Assembly (NCBI RefSeq): GCF_024758705.1
Contig: NZ_CP096971.1
Location: 3,067,501 to 3,131,500, forward strand
Length of the DNA stretch: 64,000 bases
Direction: 5' to 3'
DNA from: Sphingomonas sp. SUN019
GTDB taxonomy: Bacteria; Pseudomonadota; Alphaproteobacteria; Sphingomonadales; Sphingomonadaceae
The notes below the pieces were generated by a model. That model searched no databases and was not told the DNA's origin. It saw only the letters and a program-made list of their open reading frames with translations. The translations under genes were made by a program, and so were the position numbers. Positions 17,288 to 26,385 of the stretch are shown here, piece by piece. Within the stretch, counting starts at the first letter, position 1. Each line of letters begins with the position of its first letter.

Positions 17288-18159
17288 GCGCGCTGAAGCT
17301 GCAGGTGGGGGCGCGGACGTTGGTCAGCTTTCCGCGAGCATTGGTGCGGGTGGGATTGTCGCTGGATCAGGCGTTGGCGGGGTCGGTGCCGGTGCTGGCT
17401 GGGCTGGGGGAGCGTGACGACGGGTATCTGGTGACGTCGTTGTCGGAGGATGTTGCGTTGCCGTGGGACGGGCTGACGTTCGAGCGGCAGCGGTACGTGC
17501 GATATTATGTCGATCTGGCGGCGGGGGAGGCGGCATGGCGCGGCGGGCTGTCGGGGCAGGCGCGGTCGACGTTGAAGCGCAAGGCGAAGAAGCTGGCGGA
17601 GGCGGGCGGTCATGTGCGCCGGTTCCGTACCGCGGCGGAGATGGCGGCGTTCCATCCGGTCGCGCGGGCGGTGGCGGCGACGACCTATCAGGAGCGGCTG
17701 ATGGCGGCCGGGCTGCCGGGGGACGCCGCGTTTGTCGCGCGGATGATGGCGTTGGCGCAGGGCGATGCGGTGCGCGCGTGGCTGCTGTACGTGGGGGACG
17801 CGCCCGCGGCGTATCTGTGGTGTTCGGCGCAAGGGTCTGCGCTGCGCTACGATTATGTCGGGCATGATCCGGCGTATGCGGCGCTGTCGCCGGGCAGCGT
17901 GCTGATGGGGGAGGCGCTGGGCGATTTGTTCGCCGATCGGTTTGCGCGGTTCGACTTTACCGAGGGCGAGGGGCAGCACAAGCGCGGGCTGGCGAGCGGC
18001 GGGGTGGCGTGCCGCGACCTGCTTTTGCTGCGGCGCACGATCGCCAATCGCGCGGCGGTGGCGGCGGTCGGCGGGTTCGATGTGGCGATGCGGGTGGCGA
18101 AGCGGGCGGCGGCGCATCCGGCGCTCAGCGACATGGCGAGGAGGATACGCCGCGCCTAA
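17284..18159 (+). CDS. GNAT-family protein, FemAB/BioF2-like
   Basis: 291 residues from a GTG at 17284 overlapping the previous stop. The middle has STLKRKAKKLAEAGG followed by a strand-helix pattern, and the region YLWCSAQGSALRYDYVGHDP then SPGSVLMGEAL resembles the FemAB-like GNAT_6 fold found in polysaccharide-biosynthesis acyl- or aminoacyl-transferases. Near the end, FDFTEGEGQHKRGLASG is a hallmark of that group. It probably transfers an acyl group onto a glycan or lipid together with the overlapped deacetylase-like protein. A palindromic repeat follows and may terminate the operon. Confidence 0.7.
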   Translation: MSALKLQVGARTLVSFPRALVRVGLSLDQALAGSVPVLAGLGERDDGYLVTSLSEDVALPWDGLTFERQRYVRYYVDLAAGEAAWRGGLSGQARSTLKRKAKKLAEAGGHVRRFRTAAEMAAFHPVARAVAATTYQERLMAAGLPGDAAFVARMMALAQGDAVRAWLLYVGDAPAAYLWCSAQGSALRYDYVGHDPAYAALSPGSVLMGEALGDLFADRFARFDFTEGEGQHKRGLASGGVACRDLLLLRRTIANRAAVAAVGGFDVAMRVAKRAAAHPALSDMARRIRRA

Positions 18160-18169
18160 AGCCTTCCCA

Positions 18170-18288
18170 ATCCTCTCCTGCAAGGGAAGGTGGCGCGCGT
18201 AAGCGCGTCGGAGGGGTGAAAGCCTCTCGATAGCGCTACACCCCTCCGTCAGGCCTTCGGCCTGCCACCTCCCCTTGCAGGGGAGGAT
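18170..18288. repeat. Palindromic two-half repeat, copy 2 (empty)
   Basis: Same architecture as 3924-4048. The left half runs ATCCTCTCCTGCAAGGGAAG then GTGGCGCGCG(T)AAGCGCGTCGGAGGGGTG; the right half runs ACACCCCTCCGTCAGGCC, a GGCCTTCGGCC hairpin, TGCCACCTCCCC and TTGCAGGGGAGGAT. About 20 bases lie between halves. It sits between the GNAT gene and recO and contains no gene. Confidence 0.85.
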
Positions 18289-18309
18289 TATAAGCGCGAC
18301 CGTGCGGCG

Positions 18310-19041
18310 ATGCACCTGTCCGCGCCCGGAATCGTCGTCGCCGTCCTGCCGCATGGTGAGCACGGCGCAGTGGTGCGGGCGTTGACGCCGGAGGATGGCG
18401 TGCGGGCGGGTTATGTGCGCGGCGGGCGCTCGCGGCGGTTGCGGCCGGTGCTGATGCCGGGGAACGCCATCCTGGGCGAATGGCGCGCGCGGACCGACGA
18501 GCAACTGGCGGCGCTGACGGTGGAGCTGGTGCACAGCCGCGCGCCGCTGCACGCCGAGCCTTTGCCCGCGGCGGCGATCGCGTGGGCGGCGGCGCTGACC
18601 GCTGCGACGCTGCCCGAGGCGCAGCCGTATCCGCGGCTATATGTGGGGCTGGGCGGGGTGCTCGATGCGATCGAGGCGGCGCCCGCGGCGAAGGGCTGGG
18701 CGGGGAGCCTGGCGCGGTATGAATTGCTGCTGCTGGCGGAGCTGGGGTTCGGACTCGATTTGGAGCGGTGCGCGGCGACGGGACAGAGCGACGACCTGGC
18801 GTTCGTCAGTCCGAAGAGCGGCGGCGCGGTCAGCCGCGGGGCGGCGTTCGGGTATGAGGCGCGGCTGTTTGCGCTGCCCGCGTTCCTGCGGGAGGGCGGC
18901 GCGGCGACATGGGATGATGTGCTGTCCGCGCTGGCCATCACCGGGCATTTTCTGGCGCGCGACGTGCTGGTCGACCGGCGCGCGGATACGCTGGCGGCGC
19001 GCGAGCGGCTGATCGACCGGCTGAAGCGCGCGGTTGCGTAA
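18310..19041 (+). CDS. recO: DNA repair protein RecO
   Basis: 243 residues. RecO loads RecA with RecF/RecR during gap repair and anneals single strands. The N-terminal OB fold is recognisable in [20 protein letters not shown] and [20 protein letters not shown]; the helical C-terminal domain contains [20 protein letters not shown], the conserved RecO stretch, followed by [14 protein letters not shown]. The two-Cys pairs that bind zinc in some RecO proteins are reduced here to a single Cys. Start ATG at 18310 lies 22 bases after the palindromic repeat. Confidence 0.93.
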   Translation: MHLSAPGIVVAVLPHGEHGAVVRALTPEDGVRAGYVRGGRSRRLRPVLMPGNAILGEWRARTDEQLAALTVELVHSRAPLHAEPLPAAAIAWAAALTAATLPEAQPYPRLYVGLGGVLDAIEAAPAAKGWAGSLARYELLLLAELGFGLDLERCAATGQSDDLAFVSPKSGGAVSRGAAFGYEARLFALPAFLREGGAATWDDVLSALAITGHFLARDVLVDRRADTLAARERLIDRLKRAVA

Positions 19042-19089
19042 CGGGCGGGCGTTCGCCATTGCCCGCTGCCGTAACCGCGCGGGGACCAC

Positions 19090-20142
19090 ATGAATCACAC
19101 GCCACTGATCGCGATCCTGCCCGGCGACGGCATCGGCCCCGAAGTAACCGCCGAGGCGCGGCGCGTGCTGGACGCGCTGAACCTGGGGCTGACGTTCGAG
19201 GACGCGCCGGTCGGTGGGGCGGCGTACCGGGTGGCGGGGCATCCGTTGCCCCCCGATACGCTGGCGCTGGCGAAGCGCGCCGACGCGATCCTGTTCGGCG
19301 CGGTGGGCGATCCGGCGTTCGACGGGCTGGAGCGCAATCTGCGGCCCGAACAGGCGATCCTGGGATTGCGCCGGGAGCTGGCGCTGTTCGCTAATCTACG
19401 CCCGGCGAAGATCTTTCCGGGGCTGGAGGACGCGTCCGCGCTGAAGCCCGAGATCGCGCGTGCGATCGACCTGATGATCATCCGCGAGCTGACCGGCGAC
19501 GTGTATTTCGGCGAGAAGGGGCGGCGGGTGACGCGCAAGGGTCTCCGCGAAGGCTACGACCAGATGCGCTACGACGAGGTCGAGGTCGCGCGGATCGCAC
19601 GCGTCGGGTTCGAGACGGCGATGCGGCGGCGGCGCAAATTGGTGTCGGTCGACAAGGCCAACGTGCTGGAAACATCGCAACTGTGGCGCGACGTGGTGAA
19701 CGAGGTCGCGCGCGATTTTCCGCAAGTGGAACTTGCGCATATGTACGTCGACAATGCCGCGATGCAGCTGGTGCGCGCGCCGGGCGCGTTCGACACGATC
19801 GTGACGGGCAATCTGTTCGGCGACATCTTGTCGGATCAGGCGTCGATGTGCGTCGGGTCGATCGGGATGCTGCCATCGGCCTCGCTCGATGAGAACGGCA
19901 AGGGCTTATACGAGCCGATCCACGGCTCCGCGCCCGATATCGCGGGGCAAGGCAAAGCCAATCCGTGCGCCGCGATCCTGTCGGCGGCGATGATGCTGCG
20001 CCATTCGCTCGGGATGGCAGCGGCGGCGGATCGCATCGACGCGGCGGTGAGCGCGGCGCTGGCGTTGGGCAAGCGGACGGCGGACCTTGGCGGTGATTGC
20101 TCGACGCAAGAGATGGGCGACGCGGTGCTCGCCGGGCTGTGA
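19090..20142 (+). CDS. leuB: 3-isopropylmalate dehydrogenase
   Basis: 350 residues. Catalyses NAD-dependent oxidative decarboxylation of 3-isopropylmalate in leucine synthesis. Visible motifs: [18 protein letters not shown] at the N-terminus, [17 protein letters not shown] with the tyrosine/substrate region, [18 protein letters not shown] with the catalytic Lys, and [13 protein letters not shown] then [11 protein letters not shown] for the metal and coenzyme sites. RBS GGGGACC precedes ATG at 19090. The other leu genes are not in the window. Its stop overlaps the start of a glycosyltransferase by four bases, an unusual partner. Confidence 0.97.
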   Translation: MNHTPLIAILPGDGIGPEVTAEARRVLDALNLGLTFEDAPVGGAAYRVAGHPLPPDTLALAKRADAILFGAVGDPAFDGLERNLRPEQAILGLRRELALFANLRPAKIFPGLEDASALKPEIARAIDLMIIRELTGDVYFGEKGRRVTRKGLREGYDQMRYDEVEVARIARVGFETAMRRRRKLVSVDKANVLETSQLWRDVVNEVARDFPQVELAHMYVDNAAMQLVRAPGAFDTIVTGNLFGDILSDQASMCVGSIGMLPSASLDENGKGLYEPIHGSAPDIAGQGKANPCAAILSAAMMLRHSLGMAAAADRIDAAVSAALALGKRTADLGGDCSTQEMGDAVLAGL

Positions 20143-21239
20143 CCGCATTGCTCGACCTGGCGGTGGTCGTGCCGACCTTCAACGAACGCGGCAATGTCGC
20201 GACGCTGGTGGCGAAGCTGGATCAGGCGCTGGCGGGCCTCGAATGGGAAATGATCTTCGTCGACGACGACAGTCCCGACGGAACCGCAAGTGCGGCGCGC
20301 GAGATCGCCCGGATCGACCGGCGCGTGCGGGTGATCCAGCGGATTGGGCGGCGCGGGCTGTCGACCGCGTGTATCGAGGGGATGTGCGCGACCGCCGCGC
20401 CCTTGGTGGCGGTGATCGACGGCGATCTGCAGCATGACGAGACGCTGTTGCCCGGCATGGTGGCGGCGTTGCGCAGGGATGCGGCGCTGGAGGTGGTGGT
20501 CGGATCGCGCTTTGTCGCGGGCGGCGGGACCGGCGAGTGGGACCGCGACCGGGTGGCGAAATCCGCGCTGGCGACACGGCTGGCGCGGCGCGTGCTGAAG
20601 GCCGATCTGGCCGACCCGATGAGCGGGTTCTTCATGATCCGCAGCGACGTGATCCGGGGTCTCGCGCCGCGGCTGAAGGGAATCGGGTTCAAGATATTGC
20701 TGGACATCATGACCGCCAGCCCGCGCCCGATCGCGTTCGTCGAACTGCCCTATACGTTCCGCGTCCGGACCGAGGGGGAGAGCAAGCTGGATCACGTCGT
20801 GGCGATGGAATATCTGATCGCGCTGTACGACCGGATGTTCGGGAAGGCGGTGCCGGTCAGGTTCGCGATGTTCTCCGCGATCGGGGTGCTCGGGCTGGCG
20901 GTGCACATGGCGGTGCTGTGGCTGCTGTTCCGCGGGGCCGGGAGCAGTTTCATCGCGGGCACGATCGTCGCGACGTTCGCGGCGATGACGTTCAATTTCT
21001 TCCTGAACAACACGCTGACCTATCGCGACCGGCGGCTGAAGGGCGCGCGGGCGTTGCTCGACGGTTGGGTCGCGTTCTGTGTCGTCTGCTCGATCGGCGC
21101 GGTGGCGAATATCGGCGTGGCGGCGTTCCTGCACGACGTGCGCGACGGCGCGTGGGCGGCGTCGGCGATGGTCGGGGTGCTGGTCGGCGCGGTGTGGAAT
21201 TACGCACTGTCGTCGCGGTTTACCTGGGGACGGTATTAA
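20139..21239 (+). CDS. Polyprenyl-phosphate glycosyltransferase (GT2) fused to a GtrA-like membrane domain
   Basis: 366 residues from a GTG at 20139 within the leuB stop. Residues about 4-230 form a GT2 domain of dolichyl-phosphate-mannose-synthase type: [26 protein letters not shown] and [10 protein letters not shown] for the nucleotide-sugar and metal, then [10 protein letters not shown]. The last 120 residues are a four-helix GtrA-like domain ([37 protein letters not shown]). Likely makes a polyprenyl-phosphate sugar at the inner membrane. The convergent PMT-like gene could use that lipid-linked sugar as donor, so the two may form one pathway (inference). Confidence 0.88.
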   Translation: MTALLDLAVVVPTFNERGNVATLVAKLDQALAGLEWEMIFVDDDSPDGTASAAREIARIDRRVRVIQRIGRRGLSTACIEGMCATAAPLVAVIDGDLQHDETLLPGMVAALRRDAALEVVVGSRFVAGGGTGEWDRDRVAKSALATRLARRVLKADLADPMSGFFMIRSDVIRGLAPRLKGIGFKILLDIMTASPRPIAFVELPYTFRVRTEGESKLDHVVAMEYLIALYDRMFGKAVPVRFAMFSAIGVLGLAVHMAVLWLLFRGAGSSFIAGTIVATFAAMTFNFFLNNTLTYRDRRLKGARALLDGWVAFCVVCSIGAVANIGVAAFLHDVRDGAWAASAMVGVLVGAVWNYALSSRFTWGRY

Positions 21240-22453
21240 ATCCAGCTGTCGAACCATGTCCACTGACGGAATGCGCCTGCGTCGGGCAGCGCCTGCGCCG
21301 ACAGGACGGGAAAGAAATAGATCGCCAGCACCAGCGCCGCGGCGACGAACGCTTCGTCCCAATGCGTCAGCCGGTCGCGCCAATGGTCGAAGGCCACGAT
21401 GATCGCGATGACGATGAACACGCTGGACGGATAGTAATAATAATAGAAGCCGAGCGATTTGGGGATCACCGCCCAGATCGCGACGCTGCCCAGCCATAGC
21501 CCCGCGGCGGCGAACAGGCGCGGCGATCCGGTCTTGATCCAGCCCCACACGCACGCCGCCAGCGCGCCCAGCCCGCCCCACATCACCACCGGGTTGCCGA
21601 TCAGCAGGATGCCGCGCTGCGCCCCGTCGGCGGGTTCGTAGAGATACCAGATCGGGCGGATCATCAGCGGCCACGTCCACCAGTTCGACTGATAGGTGTG
21701 CGGCGGCAGGGGCGACGTCTGACGCGTGTACATCTCGAGCTGCCACGGGATCAGCCGCACCAATGTCATCGGCTGGTTGGCGTAGAAGAACGCTGGGGCG
21801 AACGTGGCGAAGTACGTCGCCACCGATACTGCGCCCAGCACCGCCACGCCGGGGATGATCGCAATGCCGGGCCAGCGTTTGGTGTCTTCCCGCTTCAATG
21901 CGACGAAGGCGATCGCGGCGAAGGCCACGTAGGGGGCGGCGCCCCATTTGCACGCCACCGCCGCGCCGAGCAGCGCCGCACCGAGCGTCCAGCGTCCCCA
22001 TCCGCCGCGGCGCATCCCCCACGCGATCACCGCGATTCCGGCGATCAGGAATGCGAGCATGAAGGTGTCGAGCATCGCGATCCGCGCCTGCACATAGACC
22101 GTGAAGCCCAGCAACGTCAGCACCGCGCCGAACAGGCTGGATCGCACCCGCCCGATCATCAGCTGCAGGATCGCGAATACCGCCACGACCGTCGCCGCAC
22201 CCGCCAGCGTTGACATGAAACGCCAGCCGAACGACGTATCGCCGAACAACCGGATGCTGATCGCCATCAATTCCTTCGCCAGCAACGGGTGTTCGATGTT
22301 CGCTGGTTCGGCGAGCGTCGCCATGATGCGTGCGGCGGGGACGTAGTGGGTTTCGTCGAACACCGGCTGATGCGGCACCGCCAGCCGGATCAGGAACAAT
22401 AGCCACGAAGCCAGGCCGATCAGGATCGCGAGCGGGATCGGGCGGCGAAGCAT
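21236..22453 (-). CDS. Dolichyl-phosphate-mannose-protein mannosyltransferase family (GT39-like)
   Basis: 405 residues, about ten membrane helices. The first periplasmic loop has VFDETHYVPAARIM, where the Asp-Glu pair is the catalytic motif of PMT-type GT-C enzymes; EHPLLAKELMAISI follows, as usual. A Tyr-rich stretch (FYYYYYPSS) lies near the C-terminus. Start taken at the ATG at 22453; longer upstream reading overlaps metZ on the other strand and is not coding-like. Transfers a sugar from a polyprenyl-phosphate donor to protein or lipid. Its stop codon shares TTAA with the convergent GT2-GtrA gene. Confidence 0.85.
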   Translation of the reverse strand: MLRRPIPLAILIGLASWLLFLIRLAVPHQPVFDETHYVPAARIMATLAEPANIEHPLLAKELMAISIRLFGDTSFGWRFMSTLAGAATVVAVFAILQLMIGRVRSSLFGAVLTLLGFTVYVQARIAMLDTFMLAFLIAGIAVIAWGMRRGGWGRWTLGAALLGAAVACKWGAAPYVAFAAIAFVALKREDTKRWPGIAIIPGVAVLGAVSVATYFATFAPAFFYANQPMTLVRLIPWQLEMYTRQTSPLPPHTYQSNWWTWPLMIRPIWYLYEPADGAQRGILLIGNPVVMWGGLGALAACVWGWIKTGSPRLFAAAGLWLGSVAIWAVIPKSLGFYYYYYPSSVFIVIAIIVAFDHWRDRLTHWDEAFVAAALVLAIYFFPVLSAQALPDAGAFRQWTWFDSWI

Positions 22454-22513
22454 CGTGACGTGTGTACCGCGCGCGCCCTTGAAAGCGAGGGGGCAATCGA
22501 CGAAAGCAGCCCC

Positions 22514-23722
22514 ATGAAACGCCGCACCGGACAGGACCGATCGATCACCGACACCTGGCGCCCGGCCACGCGCGCGATCCGCGGCGGAACCGCGCGGTCG
22601 GAATATGGCGAGACGTCGGAGGCGATCTTCCTCACCTCGGGCTATGCCTACGACTGCGCGGGCGACGCGGCGGCGCGCTTTGCGGGCGAGCAGCAGGGCA
22701 TGACCTATTCGCGGCTGCAGAATCCGACGGTCGAGATGCTGGAACATCGCATCGCGCTGCTGGAGGGGGCCGAAGCGTGCCGTGCGATGGCGAGCGGCAT
22801 GGCGGCGATGACCGCGGTGCTGCTGTGCCAGTTGCAGACCGGCGACCATGTCGTCGCGGGGCGTGCGGCATTCGGGTCGTGCCGCTGGCTGGTCGACACC
22901 TTGCTGCCGAAGTTCGGGATCGCGACCACCGTCGTCGACGCGCGCGATCCGCAGACGTTTCAGGATGCGGTGCGGCCCGAGACGAAGGTGTTCTTCTTCG
23001 AGACGCCGGCGAACCCGACGATGGACATCGTCGACCTGAAGGCGGTGTGCGATATCGCGCGCGAACGCGGCATCATCAGCGTCGTCGACAACGCCTTTGC
23101 CACGCCCGCGCTGCAGCGGCCGATGGAATATGGCGCGGACGTCACGGCCTATTCCGCGACCAAGATGATGGACGGGCAGGGCCGCGTGCTGGCGGGCGCG
23201 GTGTGCGGGACGCAGGATTTCATCGACAACACGCTGCTGCCGTTCACGCGCAACACCGGGCCGACGCTGTCGCCATTCAACGCCTGGGTGGTCCTGAAGG
23301 GGCTGGAGACGCTGGACCTGCGCATCCGGCGGCAGTCGGAGAGCGCGGTGACGGTCGGGCGTTTCCTGGAGAAACGCGTGCCGCGGATGCTCCATCCGGG
23401 GCTGCCGAGCCACCCGCAGCACAATCTGGCGATGGCGCAGATGGACGCGACGGGGCCGATCTTCGCGTTCGAGGTGGACGGCGGGCGTAGCCAGGCGCAC
23501 GGGCTGCTCGATGCGCTGGAGTTGATCGATATATCGAACAACATCGGCGATTCGCGGTCGCTGATGACGCATCCCGCCTCGACGACGCATTCGGGCGTCG
23601 CGGAGGACAAGCGCGTCGAAATGGGCGTGACCGAGGGGATGATCCGCATCAACGTCGGGCTGGAAGACCCGCAGGATCTGATCGACGACCTCGACCGTGC
23701 GCTGACGGCGGTGGATTTGTGA
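22514..23722 (+). CDS. metZ: O-succinylhomoserine sulfhydrylase
   Basis: 402 residues, PLP-dependent Cys/Met metabolism family. Makes homocysteine from O-succinylhomoserine and sulfide for methionine synthesis. The PLP lysine is Lys217 in YSATKMMDGQGR; other family marks are MTYSRLQNPTVEMLEHRIA, EGAEACRAMASGMAA and the C-terminal ASTTHSGV and EGMIRINVGLEDPQDLIDDL. MetZ rather than MetB/MetC is favoured by the MDGQGR context and the apaG neighbour, which is common in this order. It heads a five-gene operon in which each start overlaps the previous stop. Confidence 0.92.
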   Translation: MKRRTGQDRSITDTWRPATRAIRGGTARSEYGETSEAIFLTSGYAYDCAGDAAARFAGEQQGMTYSRLQNPTVEMLEHRIALLEGAEACRAMASGMAAMTAVLLCQLQTGDHVVAGRAAFGSCRWLVDTLLPKFGIATTVVDARDPQTFQDAVRPETKVFFFETPANPTMDIVDLKAVCDIARERGIISVVDNAFATPALQRPMEYGADVTAYSATKMMDGQGRVLAGAVCGTQDFIDNTLLPFTRNTGPTLSPFNAWVVLKGLETLDLRIRRQSESAVTVGRFLEKRVPRMLHPGLPSHPQHNLAMAQMDATGPIFAFEVDGGRSQAHGLLDALELIDISNNIGDSRSLMTHPASTTHSGVAEDKRVEMGVTEGMIRINVGLEDPQDLIDDLDRALTAVDL

Positions 23723-24117
23723 AGGCGCTGTTCCCCGCGGCGGAGACGACGCTCGGGGTGACGGTGCGCGTGTCGGTCAGCTATCTGCCCGAACAGTCCG
23801 AGCCGCAGCGCGGGCGCTGGTTCTGGGCCTATCATATCCGGATCGAGAATGAGGGGCCGCAGTCGGTGCAGTTGCTGACGCGGCACTGGACGATCACCGA
23901 CGGGCGCGGCGCGCGGCATACGGTGGAGGGCGAGGGCGTGGTCGGCGAAAAGCCGCTGATCGCGCCGGGTGGCAGCTATGACTACGTATCGGGCTGTCCG
24001 CTGGCGACGCCGTCGGGACATATGCAGGGCAGCTACCGGATGATCGGCGAAGACGGCGCGATGTTCGACGTGGCGATCCCGCGGTTCGCGCTGAACGCGC
24101 CGGTGGTGATCGAGTGA
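23719..24117 (+). CDS. apaG: ApaG protein
   Basis: 132 residues from a GTG overlapping the metZ stop. ApaG folds as a fibronectin-III-like beta sandwich of unsettled function (linked to cobalt resistance and Mg2+ efflux in enterics). Conserved motifs are present: VRVSVSYLPEQSEPQRGRWF, WAYHIRIENEGPQSVQLLTRHWTITD, VVGEKPLIAPGGSYDYVSGCPL and a C-terminal IPRFALNAP. Length is normal. The metZ-apaG pairing is conserved in related bacteria. Confidence 0.95.
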   Translation: MKALFPAAETTLGVTVRVSVSYLPEQSEPQRGRWFWAYHIRIENEGPQSVQLLTRHWTITDGRGARHTVEGEGVVGEKPLIAPGGSYDYVSGCPLATPSGHMQGSYRMIGEDGAMFDVAIPRFALNAPVVIE

Positions 24118-24905
24118 AGCGCACGCACCTTCCGCTGAACGGGCTGCGCGTGCTGGACGCGGCGGCGCGGCATCTGTCGTTCACGCGCGCGGCGGACGAG
24201 CTGGCGGTGACACCGGCGGCGGTCGGGCAGCAGGTGCGAGCGCTGGAGGATACGTTGGGCGTCGTGCTGTTCCGGCGCACGACCAAGGGGCTGGAGCTGA
24301 CGCCGGAGGGCGAGGCCGGGCTGGCGGCGCTACGCGAAGGTTTCCTGCAGTTCGAGGAAGCGGTGCGCGCGATGCAGGCGGGGCAATCGTCCAAATCGCT
24401 GACGATCGCTGCGCCGCGCGACCTGACCGAGAAATGGCTGCTGCCGCGGCTTGCCGAGATTGCGCGGACCGATGGCGAGTTGCGCTTCGTGCTGGTGTCG
24501 GCGGACGACGCGCCTGATTTCACCGAGGCGAATTTGGATCTTGCAGTGCGCTGGGGCGAGGGACCGGGCGCGCATGAGGGCGAGGCGATCGAATCGGAGG
24601 GCATGGTGACGGTCGAGCGGCCGGGCGGCGGCGCGAATGCGAAGATCGCCTGGCCCGGCTGTACGCCTGACGACGCGTCCGCGCTGGTGCGGGTCGGCGA
24701 TGCAGGGCTGGCACTGGACGCCGCAGCGGAGGGTTTGGGGCAAGCGACCGTTCCCGAATTGCTGGCGACGCGCGACATCGCCGCGGGGCGGCTGGCGGTG
24801 GTGGGCGAACCGCGGCCGTCGCGCTTCGGTTACTGGCTGGTCGCGCCGTTGCCGCAATGGCGCCAGAAGAAGGTGCAGGCGCTGGTCGAGGCATTGGGAG
24901 TATGA
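24114..24905 (+). CDS. LysR-type transcriptional regulator, GcvA-like
   Basis: 263 residues from a GTG overlapping the apaG stop. Residues 6-65 are the LysR winged helix-turn-helix (LPLNGLRVLDAAARHLSFTRAA), with the start motif of the GcvA/AmpR subgroup. A short periplasmic-binding-like effector domain follows (about 85-255). It is shorter than the usual 290-310 because the effector domain is trimmed around GEAIESEGMVTVERPGG. Target genes unknown; its position inside the metZ operon could mean control of methionine genes, but LysR regulators usually act on divergent genes and none is here. Confidence 0.85.
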   Translation: MKRTHLPLNGLRVLDAAARHLSFTRAADELAVTPAAVGQQVRALEDTLGVVLFRRTTKGLELTPEGEAGLAALREGFLQFEEAVRAMQAGQSSKSLTIAAPRDLTEKWLLPRLAEIARTDGELRFVLVSADDAPDFTEANLDLAVRWGEGPGAHEGEAIESEGMVTVERPGGGANAKIAWPGCTPDDASALVRVGDAGLALDAAAEGLGQATVPELLATRDIAAGRLAVVGEPRPSRFGYWLVAPLPQWRQKKVQALVEALGV

Positions 24906-25786
24906 TGCGAGCGGGGTGGATCGCGCTTGCGGTTGCATCGCTTCAAATCAGCGGATCGCAGCTTCGCGCCAGCACCTTCAGAGAAACGATCGAGACGTGC
25001 CCGGTGGGCGGCGAGAAGTTCCGTTTTCGATCGCTGGCGAGTTTTTCGAGATGGGCCGAACTTCCTGACGGCATGCCGGTCGGCTCGGGCCTGTTCCCGC
25101 GCGAACTGCCGCAATGCCCCGGCAACGGGCTTGTAATTTATACCTCGTTCAGTGGCTTGGATCTGAAGCGGGTCACAATGATCGTGACGGGTGCGGAATA
25201 TACGGCGCTGCGGAAGACCGAGACGCCATATTATCTGGCCTACTTTCTGGACCGATCGCTGGGCAGCGAGTCGGCGGTGTATTATCTCTTACGCGCGACG
25301 TGGGAGGCAAAGATCCGTGGGGACGATGACGCCCGCGTCCTTCGATATAACCGCGAGTTTGTCGCGCTAGTCCGAGCGATGCCGGTCGATCCGGCGAACT
25401 TCGAATCGATCGTTTTGCGTGGCCGCGCGGCGAACGCGCTGCGTGAAATGGGTGCTTTCGACGAGGCGGAAACCATACGCGCCGCGATCGTCATCTCACC
25501 GGCAGCCGGGGACGGTTACCCGAACGCGGCGGAGCATCGGAAGAGTTGGGCTGCTTATCTCGCGCAACTGGCGACAGCCATCGCCCGCGCCGACGCTTCG
25601 CGTGCGCCGATCGACATGATCGGAAGGCGCGAGGCGACGTTTCGGTGTCTGGGGCCGGACGGCGAAGCCGCGACCGTGTCACCGCCGCCGCTGACGCCGT
25701 TCGAGCAAAGCTATTGCGCGGATTCTGGCATGGTGAAGGCCGTCGCGGAGGTTCGTGCCGCTCGAGCAAGGTGGAAGGCGCGGTGA
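24902..25786 (+). CDS. Exported protein of unknown function
   Basis: 294 residues from an ATG at 24902 overlapping the lysR stop (ATGA). The N-terminus MMRAGWIALAVASLQISGSQ reads as a signal peptide. Two Cys-Pro sites (TCPVGGEKF near residue 33 and LPQCPGNG near 70) and the phrase YYLAYFLDRSLG resemble DUF2225-type proteins, though this is a weak likeness. The second half is helical and TPR-like (NALREMGAFDEAETIRAA). Codon use and composition are a little less GC-biased than neighbours. Function not recognised. Confidence 0.65.
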   Translation: MMRAGWIALAVASLQISGSQLRASTFRETIETCPVGGEKFRFRSLASFSRWAELPDGMPVGSGLFPRELPQCPGNGLVIYTSFSGLDLKRVTMIVTGAEYTALRKTETPYYLAYFLDRSLGSESAVYYLLRATWEAKIRGDDDARVLRYNREFVALVRAMPVDPANFESIVLRGRAANALREMGAFDEAETIRAAIVISPAAGDGYPNAAEHRKSWAAYLAQLATAIARADASRAPIDMIGRREATFRCLGPDGEAATVSPPPLTPFEQSYCADSGMVKAVAEVRAARARWKAR

Positions 25787-26322
25787 CCAGTACCGCACAA
25801 CCTTTCACGACCGCGCGGCTGGCGATGCGCGCGCAGGCAATCGACGACGCGGCGGCGCTGCACGAGGCGTATCGAGACGAGGAGTTGATGCGATATTGGT
25901 CGAGCGCGCCGCACGCCACGGTCGGGGAGTCGGCCGCGTACCTGACGCCGCGGGCCGACAACGATCAATGGCGCGGCTGGTCGATCACGATCGCGGGCGA
26001 CGATCGCGCGATCGGGACGTTGGGCGCGTCGACGCGGCGGGCCGGGGTGAGCGAGATCGGCTATCTGCTGGTGCGATCGGCGTGGGGCAAGGGGTACGCG
26101 CGGGAGGCGGTGACGGGGCTGATCGACCTGTTGTTCGCCGAAGGACAACGCCGCGTCTTTGCCGATACCGATCCCGACAATGCGGCGTCGATCGGGCTGC
26201 TCGAATCGCTGGGGTTCCAGCGCGAGGGACTGCTGCGCGCCGAATGGGAGACGCATATCGGGGTGCGCGACAGCGTGATCCTGGGGCTTTTGAAGGACGA
26301 GTGGCGCGCGCGGGCGCGATAA
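25783..26322 (+). CDS. GNAT N-acetyltransferase, RimJ/RimL type
   Basis: 179 residues from a GTG at 25783 overlapping the previous stop. Acetyl-CoA binding motif A is VRSAWGKGYAREAVTGLIDL (Q/RxxGxG/A pattern), with ADTDPDNAASIGLLESLGFQ then REGLLR as the usual C-terminal part of RimJ-like enzymes. Likely acetylates a protein N-terminus or small amine; substrate cannot be read from sequence. It ends the metZ operon. Confidence 0.88.
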   Translation: MTSTAQPFTTARLAMRAQAIDDAAALHEAYRDEELMRYWSSAPHATVGESAAYLTPRADNDQWRGWSITIAGDDRAIGTLGASTRRAGVSEIGYLLVRSAWGKGYAREAVTGLIDLLFAEGQRRVFADTDPDNAASIGLLESLGFQREGLLRAEWETHIGVRDSVILGLLKDEWRARAR

Positions 26323-26331
26323 AATCGCGAT

Positions 26332-26366
26332 TTGACATAGTTTTGCGACAAGCCGGGCATATTCCT
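26332..26366 (+). promoter_or_regulatory. Possible sigma-70-type promoter of the DUF1800 gene
   Basis: A perfect TTGACA occurs at 26332-26337, right after the 12-base palindrome AAATCGCGATTT (26323-26334). The best -10-like bases (CATATT, 26359-26364) are 21 bases away, longer than ideal, so this is tentative. It lies just upstream of the GGAGG ribosome site at 26373-26377. Confidence 0.3.
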
Positions 26367-26385
26367 CTTGTTGGAGGTGACGCCT

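Noticed and set aside
19836..22496. Very long open frame (886 codons) on the minus strand across leuB, GT2 and PMT genes
   Set aside because: It runs antisense or out of frame to three well-supported genes and its Arg/His/Pro-rich translation matches no protein; high GC makes long chance frames common.
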